A stretch of 64,000 nt of DNA from Quillaja saponaria (Eukaryota > Streptophyta > Magnoliopsida > Fabales > Quillajaceae): positions 20,189,071-20,253,070 of the forward strand of contig CM055618.1 in the NCBI GenBank assembly GCA_029379385.1, in the 5' to 3' direction. Numbering within the stretch: the stretch's first letter is position 1; each line of letters begins with the position of its first letter. The notes beneath the pieces are model-generated. The model saw only the letters and a program-made list of their open reading frames with translations. It did no database searches and was not told where the DNA came from. Position numbers and translations under genes: made by a program. Below, in pieces: positions 12,101 to 23,937 of the stretch.

Positions 12101-14822
12101 GGAAAAGTGCAAGCTTCAAATTTCAGTCGCTTACCGAAACTCAAATGTCAAATGCCTAACAAATAACCCTCACCTTGTCAACTTTAAAAAATGCAAAACT
12201 CCAACTCCAGAAATTATGGGTGGGACCATAAAAGATCTAACACCAAATGCTACTCCGTCGAACCAGAAGTTATGACCTAACATTAGACCCATTAAGTTCT
12301 TCTTTAAATCAATTACACCTTCATCCGAATTAGGAGTACAGAAGAAGTCTATTTTTTTCCTAATAGAATCAAGAAAATAAAATCCTTTCTTTCAGAGTTA
12401 TAAACCAAAAGTTTTTCCCTTGAAAAATTAATAATATGAGGCAAAACAGGATAGATATCCATTAGGGACGGCTAACAATAACATAAAAAGAAACTCCATT
12501 AAGATATCCCCTAAAGGTCTATGATAATACTTATAAGTAGATTCTTTTTATATATCTAAGGAAGTGATGATCAAAGCAGAGCCAGAAAAGCTAACTATAT
12601 ATTTACCAAAAGTCCATGGCCATTTTAAAAAGCTAAAAGCTACACAAATAAAGAGACTTGATAACGCAGATCAAAATAAGTCTCCAGGACAAAGTGAAGA
12701 GACACTCCTGATACTAAACGGGCATGTTTAAACTTAGTCAACTGCATCTCCCGAAGTAGCTTTATATGGTATCAAATTACACAAGAGACAATCCTTTTTC
12801 CCTTTATGGTAAAGGAAATATTCCTTTCTCGCATTCAACATAACCCTTTTTCCAATGAGAAAAAATTATGAACTCAGCCTATTGTCAATGCTATAGAATA
12901 TTTTAGCAATTATGAAAACAGCGCGGGAGGTGAATTAAAGAATAGAATTGGGGAGTCACAAGTAGCAAAGAGCAACCAAAATTCAACATCCACATCAACA
13001 AATAAGTACTGCAATGACCAAAATGCTCCCAATGCAGTAATTGACAAACTCCTGAAACAGAGCAAAAGTTCCTAAAAAGCCATATATACATTACTATGGA
13101 CCACCAATCCAAGATAAAATGAAAATGTGGCCCTAGCTACTATAAGTCCTACAAGCCTCTAGAAGTCCAAAAGGGAATTCCACCTAGGCACCTTTAAAAC
13201 CAACATTGTCACAATGTTCCACCACAGAAACCCAAAAAAATTTCTAGGGCCAGGCACTAAAGGTGAAAATTTTGGCAGTACATTCAAGGCCCAGTAGCAT
13301 ATCCAAGGTCCAATAAACCTTCAATCAAGTGCTAACAACTTCGTGAGAACCTAAATACATCAACCACCTTATAAACCTTAACCAAAAACAAGTCACGCAC
13401 TTAATATCTCATCAATTTTCACGACTTACAAGCATCAATAAGTAGATACAGATAACTAGTTATCTATCTTAAATGTGTAAAACTCATTGTTTGTTTCTGG
13501 CGACCATAGATTGGCTGTAGTTCCCTATAGGAGTCGGGGAAGGCCTGCTCAAGAGTAGATAAAAATGTTAACATAGACAAAAAAATACAAGACCAGAATT
13601 ACTAAAATTAAACTGAAGATAATTAGGAGATAACCTTTGACTGCATAAGGAACCTACCTATCGTATACATGCTGTTAAAATAAAGGAGGAACTTTCTAAT
13701 AAAAAAGAAAGAAAGAAAAGAACACTTCATATTGAAAACTTGTAACCCTTACATTCAAACTTTTCTTTCGCAAGAACATCTGCATTTAACCTGTTTATAT
13801 AATATCGGAATCCCAAACTGTCCAAATAGATGTTCAAGAAAAACACAACAGAACTACATATCACGTGGTAAGCTCTGGCTATTGCAAACACTTATTATAT
13901 TTATGAAGGTGTGTTAGAAACAAAATTCGTGATTCAACACAATGCACCTCAACAAACCCATGTTGATCTTATCCACAAATTTTAAACTGTAGGAAGTGCC
14001 TACTTGCATAGTAAAGCCACTAGCTTAAATAACAACCTCTATGTTACTACACTGCACACGGGAACAACTTTTTAGTAACCCCTATTTTTTGTTACTTTTC
14101 TTCTTACGGATAAAACCCGTGTAGATGCTTTTAGAATCTTGGGTTGTTTGTGTAATGGACGACATATTAACACAACACATTATTGTTAACTAACCATTTT
14201 TGGAAAAAAAAAAAAAAAAACAAAACAAAACAAAAACAAACAAACAAACTATAATCCTCTCAGCGACATTGTTAATATCTCCATATACACATTGAATACA
14301 CTCAGTTATTTATTATCGCCAACAAACACGTTGTCGACCACATAAAGTTATTTCAACATACCAATAATGTTAGCAACAAAACAAAATGAACTCTCAATAG
14401 TAAAAAAATCATTTACCATCATATCTAACTCGTAACTGCCATCCAGGAAATTCACATCCCATAAAATTTACACCAACGCAATGAATTTAACATAAAGATT
14501 CATTCTATTGTAGTAAATAATCATGCTAATTGGTAAATTACTTTAAAAAATAAACAATTGGGAACCATTCTCTGTGAAAGATTGCTTCTTTCATGTTGTT
14601 ATCAGAAATATAACTTATTTAATCATGGTACTAGTTTTTACCACAAATTTTTATTGGAGCTTCGAGTTCAAGAAGGTTGGGCTGACTGAGAAAGATCTCC
14701 TTCGACGCAACACAAAGCTGCTTGATTTCTGACTCTGTAAGCTGCACTTGCTTCGTTGTTCTCCCGTTGTTTGCTGCAGTAAGCCTCCGAATAATATCGT
14801 CTAGAACACTATCGTCCATCAT
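9163..14822 (-). CDS. TOPP3: Serine/threonine protein phosphatase PP1 catalytic subunit (TOPP type)
   Basis: Four coding exons: 14642-14822, 11038-11597, 10072-10281 and 9163-9177; 966 nt, 321 aa. Metallophosphatase motifs are complete: GDVHGQ (about residues 61-66), GDYVDRG (89-95), RGNHE (120-124), then [17 protein letters not shown] and [11 protein letters not shown]. The enzyme dephosphorylates Ser/Thr on targets picked by regulatory subunits such as inhibitor-2 and RVxF proteins; plant TOPPs act in ABA signalling and development. The N-terminus has the PP1-type leader, not that of PP2A. The exon ending HK at 10072 would otherwise read 12 non-family residues to a stop at 10033; splicing to 9177 instead gives the plausible tail GGKG-stop. 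The symbol rests on position next to RBOHF, since plant TOPPs are very similar in sequence. Confidence 0.93.
11700..14640 (-). other. Large first coding intron of the PP1 gene
   Basis: About 3 kb between coding exons 1 and 2 of the phosphatase (intron 11598-14641). AT-rich, with an A-run followed by CAAA-type repeats at about 14204-14250. No coding or RNA gene recognised inside. Confidence 0.6.
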
Positions 14823-17512
14823 AAAGCTTTAGGGTTTAATCAAATTAAACTTCACAGAGAAAATGATACAGAACCAAACCCTATCTTCGAAGCAATCGTA
14901 CACAAGTCTATTGTATAGATCAGATTCTGAAAGAAATAAGCATAAAGATAAGATCAAATCAAAGTGAATAAGAGGAATATATTTGGCGTTAAATCCAACG
15001 GCAAATAGTCGTCCTGTATTCCGGCAGCCGCACTGAGACCTAGAAAGTCGGGGACTCAATGGGGGCTTTGGGCTGTTGTGAGAGAGTAGTTTGAATAATA
15101 AGCATTGAGTACTGACCGGTGAAGGGTTGCGTGGCCGCCGTTTGGCGCTAGCAAACGACAGGCGGAGTTAAAGTGGAGAGCACATTTTAATGTTCGCGGG
15201 GCCCTCCGCCCTATAAATATCTACTATATATCAATCTATTTGCTTCGTCTTATGTATCTACCACCTATTTTTTGTACCGGTACGAATTCGGTATCGCACA
15301 AATTAAATTATTTTTATTTTAATTTAAATTAATTAATATTATAACAATTTTATAATTTTTTGTAGTAATAATATACGAATCCGATAGTTTATATTTTATT
15401 ACATTGTAAAATTTTAATTTTACTTACCACACTTCTTTCTTCAACCAAATTAGAAATTCAATTAATCTTACTCTTACACCACACTTTTATCTCCAATCAA
15501 ATTAAAATTTTGATTAAACTTACTTTCCACCTTACACCACGTATTTATTTCACTCTCTCTTTATCTCATTATATTTATATGAAAAAAAAAAAAAAAAAAA
15601 ACTTTTGTTTTAAAATATCTAAATTAAGTTTTTGCTTTTTTCTTATTGTTGATAAAACTTCCCCCCATTTTCCTTTTTCTTTTATCTCAATCTAATTTTA
15701 TCCATTAAAATTTATTATTTTTTAGGAGTTTAATATATTAAAGAAAATCATTATACATACAATACAATTATTTAATTTTTTATTATAGAATTTAAGATTT
15801 ATTTATTTTATTTTTTCATAAATAGTGATTTAAATTTCAAATTTTCTTTTATCCAAACAAAATCAATCTTACTTTTTCATTTTTTACATGTTATGAACTT
15901 CAAAAACCCTAATTCAATTTAGTAGAGTGTGAAATATATTTAAATATTTTAGGCAATGTATAATTATTTAAAAACTAATTAGCTAGTCTAAATTTTATAA
16001 TTTTTATTTTAAATGGGCTGTTTTTTTTTCTTTATAATGCATTTGAAATTTTGAATAACAAAATATTCATGTGTTAAAATATAAATGGATAGTTACTTCA
16101 ATAACTAACCAACTATTTTTTTTTTAATTTCAATTAAGATTTAGTGTATAGTTATATTTTATTTCACTTAATGTAAAAAATATGTAAGTCATATAAGTAA
16201 TAATTTAGTTATTATTTTATTTGAGAGGCACTACATTCGTCTACTATTTGGTAATAATTATATAATATATATATTATAGATTGTATATGAATGTTAAATA
16301 CTTCTCAAATAGAGTTTTTTTTTTTTTCCAAATAGATAATTGTATATGTATCATTAATAAAGAAACTAAAGAAATATATATCTTCTTTCAATATTTGTTT
16401 AAAAAATAGATAACATAGGAACAAATTATTCCTATAAGTTTTTTTTTTTTTTTCTTTTTCAATTTGACCTTGTTAGATGTCAAGGAGCTTCGATTACTTT
16501 CACCCATTGATTCAATTCTTAAGTGATACTTAGAGAAATTATTGTGATTTAATATTTTTATTAATAAAATAAGATCATTTTTTTGAGCGTTTTAAAAGTA
16601 ATTATTAACAAGATATTATTTAAATGTTTTTAATAATTACAAGTTGTAATTTCAACATTTTATTTTATTTATTTATAATAAGTCAAATGATGTCCTAACC
16701 TGCGCAATTATTTATGTTTATTATCTATTCATGAAATTTAAAATTTTATTAAAACTTACTCAAACAATATTATAAGTAAATTAAAACTAGTGAAGTTAAG
16801 GACGAGAACACCTGATTTGATCATAAAGTCAATCATATTTTAAGTAACTTTAGTTATATATAATAAATAATTTATTATATAAAATATTTTAAATATTAAT
16901 TAGTGAGTAAAAGTTATGAGCATATTGGCAATAGAAGTCTCTCTTTTTAAATATACCGAATCTGATTTTATAGTGGCGAGAAATGTCTCGTCCCTTTCAT
17001 CATGGTTTGAACCCGTCTGATTATTAAATTCAGAATGTTATGGTCAAACAGCTACGTAGCCTGCTAGAATTTTGCAGAATATCATTGGTCCACGCCTAAA
17101 ACCCTCATGCTAACTGTAAAAACTGAATACATTGTAACATAACTTTCAGTGCTTATGAAATGGAGAATGCCACGTCATAACCGGAGAAAAGACAGATTTG
17201 CTTAAACACAACATGAAGAAATAGAGGTGGTCGATTCAAACCTACGGTCACCTCACCAGAATATTCCCACCGACTAAGTATTTCAAAATAGTCCTTTTCC
17301 CGAAAACTATATATACCTCTATTCCTTCCCCAATTTTGCCCTAGAAAATCTCGTTTCGCCGCAACATGCTCTTCGCATCCAAATACTTCATTTTCCTTCA
17401 CGTTTCCTTGAATTTTCTTCCGAAATCCATAGTTTCGCACTTATTTCCCGATCGTCAAAATGTTTTTTGGTGACAGTGAATTTCGCACTCGTGAGCATAC
17501 GGTTGGTGATGG
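14823..17512. other. Divergent intergenic region between PP1 and the unknown gene
   Basis: Shared upstream region of the minus-strand PP1 gene (ATG at 14822) and the plus-strand gene starting near 17513. 14823-15190 is less AT-rich and probably holds the PP1 5' UTR and proximal promoter. 15230-17100 is extremely AT-rich with A- and T-runs (A-run about 15583-15601; T-runs near 16310-16328 and 16440-16455). About 17240-17510 is probably leader of the plus-strand gene. No gene seen. Confidence 0.5.
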
Positions 17513-19180
17513 ATGCAGTGGAATTGCCTTTTTCCGGTAGACATTTCAGCTATGCCGAAGCTTATGGGATCGGAGGGTTTTGTTAGTGCTGGGATTACAG
17601 TCAAAGAGGTGGAGGGTCGTGGCTTTGACCGTGTTTCCATTCAAGTTAGCCCTTCGGTGGAGCGCTGCAGCTCTTATCTTAGTAAAAGAGGTGGGTAATT
17701 CTCGTTATTAATTTCTTCATAATTTTCTCTGTTTAGTTCTGGGAAGTTTTTTATATTTTTCTATGTTGTGTAATGCTGCTCTAGTTATGGATTTTACTTG
17801 CGAATGTGATTTGGGTGTTGACGGGGTTGGTGGGTAATCATAAATTTGAAGAAGAAAAAAGAAAAGAAAAATTATACTAGAAAATCATCTCAAAATCTAT
17901 TCGGTTTTTAGCACTTCCCTTTTTATTTAACTCAGTTGAGTCAATTCAGACTTTCAGACCAGAATTAAGATTTTGTTGGTGGCTGTGGTTTTTCATTATT
18001 ACATTGCTAAAACACCTATTAATTAAATTTTATTTTTAATTTTTTCCAAAAGTACCATAATAATAAAAATTTTCAGTTAAAGTCTTTTGCTAAAAGTTCA
18101 AAACTTTTGAATTGCTTGGATGCATATGTTTTTTGGCGGATTGTTGCATAATCTTGTCTGTATGCCAGATGTTGAAATTATAGCAAATGCTACAGAGGCT
18201 GCCTCCTTAGCTCACTTTTCAGAGACAGAATTTTGTAGAAATTCTAGTCATCTGCCCAACGTTCAGATTGAATATGTGTCCAAAAATGTGATTAGCATGG
18301 ACAAAAGTTGTACTATGATTACTGCTGCTCCCAAAGTTGCACAGTTACATCGGAAAGCAGGGAAAGTGACAAAAAATGGTAGTTCTTGTTCAAAGAGGCT
18401 GCGGATGTCTCAATCAGAAACTTTTGCGAGCTTAACTATAGTTGAGGATACAAAGGATATGTCTGAAAAACTCAGGTCGCATCCAATGAAGTGTTGTTCT
18501 GCAGGTATAGTTGTTTTCTATGTTTCTAGTTAATTTGCATCCCAGATGTGCCGACTAAATAAACTTCCCTATTAGGCCCTGTTCTTTTTCTTGGACTTTC
18601 AAATCTTTAGAATTGTGAATGATAGAATTCATAAATTTCAGATTTTGGAATGTTCTAAGATTCTAAGTTTCTTGTTTTTCACTTCCAAGTCAATGGTACC
18701 ATATATATCAAGTTCTGATATCAACAACAAATGTCCTATTAGCTTTTTGTGCATCTTGTATTTAAAGAAAATCATTTCTAAAGAAACCTATCAAGAAAGC
18801 AAAGTAGAACAGATGTTAACCGTATAAATCAGATTTTTTTTCTCTAAATAACCGTGTAAATGTAGAAGAAAAATGGGGGCATGGGTTGCCATTGGAAGAT
18901 GTTGATATATCAGAGAGGGCAAAGCAAAAGAATAAAAATAAGAGATAACATAAAGGACAGAACCAATAGGGAGCTTAATAGTATAGTAAGACGAAAATGT
19001 GGGAGCAGAGTTAGAAATTGTATATTTGTATGGGATTGTCCGGATGGAGCCAACACATTCCATTGTTGACTTAACTTCTGTTTATGATTTCCGGATTGCT
19101 TTGGTAAATATTAATCTCAGCTTCTTGCAAAGACTTTGAATTTCATATTTTGAGAATGTTATGAAACTTCCTTCTTCTTC

Positions 19181-19235
<55 letters not shown>

Positions 19236-22200
19236 AGCTTTTCAGATTTTATACTTTCTTTTGTCAATCATGTATCTTATATTCTCTAGTGATGTATTTT
19301 TATCTCTTGTTTGTTTATTTAATAATGTTAGAGAAAACTCAATTGGTGAAGCAAAAGAGGAATATTAATAGCAAGCAGGGGTGATAAAAGGAACTTCAAA
19401 GCATCTATAAAGACTAAATTTGACTCTTCCTCAGTGAAGTTGGGTTCAGCAAGTTCTGCTTCTGGAGGAAACAGCCTGTTTGGTATGATACTATTAAGAC
19501 AAATTGTTTCCTTCTATAGATGATAAGTCTTCTGTAGTTTTTCCTTTACGTGTTTCATGGAACATTTTTTCATCTGTCTTGTCTATTGAATATAAAATGG
19601 CATATACAATTTTCAATATGTAGCTGCATAAACAAGTATTTATAAAGCCATGAATCATGACTCTGTTAGTCTGTTTCGAAATTGATTGAGCATTTGTAGC
19701 GTCAATTCATGCAACCTCCCAGTTCATTTCATTTTCTACTTTTAAGTTGAATTACTATGCTGTAGTTGAAAATTATGGTATACTACGGACCCCCTTTTTC
19801 AAGAAATAACTGTATCTATTTGACCTATTACTTCCATTTTGAAATAGATAGGTCCTCCAGACGGGTAAGCCTGGTTGAGATGCGTCATTTTACTTTCCTT
19901 TTGATTTACATCTAACTAATTTTAGCTCACATGAAATTCATTTGGGAAATTGTCAGGGTTATATGGTCTGAAGTCGGATATTAATGACATCACAAAGCTT
20001 GTGGATGATCCACCATTGAATGAGCTTCTCAACGGCACTTATGGCTGTCCTGCTTGGGGCAAAGATACAGGGAAGAAAGAAGCAAATATGAATGAAATTT
20101 TTTTCAGTTCAGTTAAAAGGGCTTTTTCTATCCTTCAGGTTCCAAAGCCTGTCCAGCCTCAAAATATTGCTGAGATGGATAGCTACTCCCATAAGAAACT
20201 GTCCACTTGCCAATTGAATTTGGTTTCTGTCATAGAAAGTGGTGCTAATGGTGATGAAGGGAAGTCCTCCATAACAGTAGTATCTCCATGTCAAAAGGTG
20301 AGTAGTTTTGAGAGAGCTGGACTCGAGTTAATGGTCAGTTGGTGGTTAGTTTGTGGCTTAATAAATAGGCTAAATGATGCGGCACCAAATGGTATTTTAA
20401 TAGGATAAATCAATGGACAACCGAAAGGAAACAATATTATTTCATCAAAAACTTTCTAATAATGTAGCACTAATGGTCATTATATAGATTCCTGGAAAAT
20501 TCTAATGGCATAAAAGGTAAATCTAGAGTCCTAATAAAAAGAAAACCCTAATGACAAATCTAGAGTCCTAATAAAAAAGAAATAATAATACTAAAATACT
20601 ACTAATTTATCCCTAATTCTAATAGTACTTAATTAAAATGAAATTGAAATACAATTAAATGACAAATCATAAATGCTATTACTACATTCTACATCACTAA
20701 ATCTGAAACTTGAGGGGCAGCTTGTTTAAGTTTTGAAGAGACTAGATATATACCATTACATATTTTGTTTGTAACTGAAATGTGCATAGACACAATTAAG
20801 TCTGGCATGGATGATTCATTCTGCTGGAAGACAAAGTGTTTTGGTTTTCCCTACCAGTGTTACTGAAACTGATGATAATTGCTATTTGTTATATATTGAC
20901 ATCCAGGATTCTTGCAATGAGGCTCGAACTCCTGGTAGTCCACTTGACTTGCCAATATACCAGCCTAAAGATGTTTTGGGACGAATAGCACTTCCTCCAC
21001 CCAGAGATTTGGAGTCTTTGCTATTGGATGCAAGCAAGCCTGCTGGCACTACAAGGAATACTCCAGATCTTCGTTCAGGCAAGCAAATATGTCGCAGGCC
21101 CAGCTTGTCACCTTTTCCATGGTCACATTCTTTTGGTGGTCATTATAGAAGCAATTCTGATGCTGTGAAGTTATCTACAAGTAGGAACATGTGCCAAGGT
21201 AGATGGGAAAGGATAGGGATTATTGCCAGCTCTATGGGGATTGCTGGTGATTGTTTTACAAACCTAGATTCCCTGCCTTATAGTCAGCACCTTGTTCCTT
21301 CAGGTGGACCTAAGATTGGTAGTTCAGACAATGAGTTTTTCCTATCTATATTTGATAGTCAACCATTCTGTCAACAGGATTCATCATCATTTGTGTTTTC
21401 AAGAGCTTCCCAGGTTACTCTAGGTATGAAACAGTTGTCGTCTCAGTGCTGACATGAATTTATGCTCTCAGAATTGGAAATGTGTGCATGCAGTTGTTTT
21501 ATGCTTCTTCTCTCATATGGAGGGACTTACTTATGATATTGTTTCTTCTTCAAAATGCAGAATCAGGAGGCCAGTTGAACAATCCAATTATTGGTATGAT
21601 ATCTACGTACTGATGGCTTTATTTTTAGCTAATAATTAGAAATATATCTTTTTCCTAGAACTGTATGTACATAATCTTGTCATTTTCTGAAACTGAAAGA
21701 GCTCAACTGCTCAAGTTGCTTCACTTCTCCTTTTACCCTGAAGACCTGTGTTGGATAAGTAGATTTTGCTATTGGTATGATATCACTGCAAATCAGTGGG
21801 ACTGTCTGCTAAAGTTTGGAAAATATTATAGTCTGAGACCAGGATAGTCACCAGCATCCTATTGGATCTAAAAAGACTACCACTTGCACCTTAAATTTTT
21901 CTTTTTGGTCATATTTGCACCTTATTTGAATGCTGTTGTTATTCCTTAAATAAATTTTCAATTATTAATTCAAGTTGGTTATGACTCGTGTTTCTTGGTT
22001 ATGCTTCTGTTTGTGACAGATGGGCATTGTCCCAGACTATTTGCAGCTGCCCAAACTCTATATGAGTTGGCAACTCAATCATTGAGGCAAAACCCAGATG
22101 TAAGTCTAAGACAGCAGAATAAGCCATCACAAAAGCCCGTGAAAGGTCGCAAATTGAAATCAAATGCAAAACTGGAAGAAAGACTTGCAACTTCAATTTC

Positions 22201-22378
22201 AGTGACTGGTTCTGACCTTGTCAGAAGTATGGAGCAGGTAATTCCATCAAAGAAGACTAGACTATCCATAGCTGAGAATAGAGATCTAGGTCATTCCAAT
22301 TGTGGTAAAAAAAGCTCAGTTAATTGGCCTGCGTCCAGATCAAGTAGATCACTGCACAGCAAATCAGTTAGGGATTGA
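17513..22378 (+). CDS. Plant-specific protein of unknown function (position of At1g64050)
   Basis: Seven inferred exons: 17513-17690, 18169-18504, 19372-19482 (or from 19332, see findings), 19957-20297, 20907-21423, 21561-21593 and 22020-22378. With the 19372 acceptor they give 1875 nt and 624 aa in one frame. I recognise no catalytic or structural domain. The protein is hydrophilic and Ser-rich with basic clusters (KRLRM, KPVKGRKLK) that could be nuclear signals; conserved-looking blocks are MPKLMGSEGF near the start, LYGLKSDINDITKLVDDP, LGRIALPPPRDLESLLLD and LFAAAQTLYELA near the end. Exon 6 is only 33 nt. There is no signal peptide or membrane segment. Its place between TOPP and RBOHF fits the Arabidopsis unknown gene At1g64050. 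Start and exon 3 are uncertain. Confidence 0.7.
19195..19233 (+). repeat. 39-nt poly-T tract in intron 2 of the unknown gene
   Basis: A pure T run, preceded by a C/T-rich stretch and followed at once by GCAG. In form it is a perfect polypyrimidine tract plus acceptor, but the sequence after it opens no frame that joins the flanking exons, so it is probably an expanded simple repeat. Confidence 0.85.
20400..20700. repeat. Repeat-bearing, possibly transposon-derived insert in an intron of the unknown gene
   Basis: Inside the intron 20298-20906. It contains a 37-bp tandem unit repeated about 1.8 times (20519-20555 and 20556 to about 20585) and A-rich flanks of a kind common in degraded plant retroelement LTRs. 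No terminal repeats or coding capacity can be shown, so the transposon origin is a guess. Confidence 0.35.
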
Positions 22379-23134
22379 ATTCTGGGAACTAAACATTCAA
22401 CTGCCTGTATCCTAAAGCAATCATGTACCATGCCACCACCTGCAAGGATTTTGGATAAGCCCTGTGACAGTCAACAGAGAGCAAAAAAAATTAGACTCGA
22501 TGGACTGGAAAAGGGAAAGGGACAAGTATAAAACATTCTAAAGGGGAAGCAATGCAGAAATATTCTTTTCAGGGAGAGAAGAAATGCTGAAGTATCTCCA
22601 GTGACCCTTGTGATTTACGAAATGTTAGGTCAATAGTGAAAGGTTGCTCTTTGTATACATTGAGCTGGTTCATGTTGCAGGATGTGTTGGATTACGATGT
22701 TGTAACATTAACACACAGTTGTAGGAAACAGCATAATTCTGTCTTCTGTAGAGCATTTGATAAGGCAATAGAGATTCCAAGCAATGTTTCTTTTAAATAA
22801 ACTGCGTCCAAAGACTGTTGCTGGCAGCATGGATATGCCAAATTGAAGCACTTGTCGCTTGCTTGGCCAAGAGTTGAGACTAATCAAAATATTACTATAT
22901 TAAGAGATAATTCCTTACGCGAAGTGTACGCTTGTGGACTGTGTATGGTGAACATGAAGACCTTAGTTCCAGGGATATAATTATTGGCCATTGGATATAG
23001 AAACAGTTCCGACAAAATGTTGAAAAATATGAAAAAGCTAGCTTGTAACAGATCCTACTATATTTAATTTAACCTTCAATAAAATCCCGCATTTGAATGG
23101 ATTTAAACTCGATGTCTTTGTCAGTTGAATAAGT
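22379..23134. other. Convergent 3' region between the unknown gene and the LURP-one gene
   Basis: Probable 3' UTR of the plus-strand gene ending at 22378, with a canonical AATAAA at 23078-23083, running up to the stop of the minus-strand gene at 23135. No coding sequence seen. Confidence 0.55.
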
Positions 23135-23877
23135 TCACGAGAACATTTGATCCAAGAGCAAAACAAGCCCCATAGCAAACCCTGGATCAAATCCTGGATG
23201 CACAATCAATTGAAAAACTTCAATCCCAAATGAGATGCCTCCTGTAATTGTTTCCTTCCTCTTGATCTCAGCCACCAGCCTTTTTGACTGGTCCAATACC
23301 TTACATGATCGATGTGAATATGAACCTTGAATTGCATACGCATATCGTTTATCTGAGGCCTCACGGTATACATATGCAATAACAGAGGGATTAGAATGTA
23401 AAATGTTAACCTTCTTCTTCACCCAACACGACGGCGTTTTAATTGTTCTACAATGCTTGCCTGCTTCTCCTTCATAGACAATCCAGCTATCTATTAGTCC
23501 AAGGTTCACCTGCAAATTAATATATCAAATCAAATTGTCAAATAAAATTTATAACAGGAGTCCAGTACTGACGTAGAAACGAATGAGAATTAGAGATATC
23601 TTACCCTACGACGTCGCATAGTGAGGACGGAATTTCCCGAGGCATCCATTAGAGTGACCTGGTCCGGTCGTCCAATGTAATTGTCGACCCGATACACCAG
23701 ATTTCCATAAGAATCGAACACCGTAAATCCTTTGCAACTAATTACAAGGGATTTCCTCCACACTGTTAGTGACGTGCACAAGCCCACGTCAGTGTTATGG
23801 TGCTCCTGCACTTCATCATGCTGATGCTGTTGTTCTTCATGAACTGCTCTTGAAAGAGATTTTAACAAAAAGCTCAT
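23135..23877 (-). CDS. LURP-one-related (LOR) protein
   Basis: Two exons, 23605-23877 and 23135-23509, 648 nt, 215 aa; the intron 23510-23604 falls at phase 0. The start is the ATG at 23877 (MSFLLKSLSR); an upstream in-frame ATG at 23922 lies between the TATA box and this start and is less likely. Family hallmarks are TVWRKSLVISCKGFTVFDSYGNLVYRVDNY, then GRPDQVTLMDASGNSVLTMRRRR, and a C-terminal hydrophobic GFAMGLVLLLDQMF element. LOR proteins have the tubby-like/phospholipid-scramblase fold; Arabidopsis LURP1 is induced in downy-mildew defence and needed for basal resistance. Which LOR number this is cannot be settled by eye. No member occurs at this position in the Arabidopsis block as I recall it. 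Confidence 0.9.
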
Positions 23878-23929
23878 CTCTTTCTGTCTCTCCCTCTCTT
23901 CTGTCTTATATCTGAATTTCAACCTCTGA

Positions 23930-23937
23930 TATTTATA
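23930..23937 (-). promoter_or_regulatory. TATA box of the LURP-one-related gene
   Basis: TATAAATA on the minus strand, 53 nt upstream of the ATG at 23877. A start site about 30 nt downstream would leave a short leader, which argues for the 23877 start over 23922. Confidence 0.6.

Noticed and set aside
16990..17030. GGTTTGAACCC motif recalling a tRNA T-arm
   Set aside because: It is a palindrome without a matching acceptor stem, anticodon arm or D-arm at tRNA spacing.
19195..19245. Poly-T tract followed by GCAG as a splice acceptor of an extra exon
   Set aside because: The sequence after it gives no open frame that joins the flanking exons of the unknown gene.
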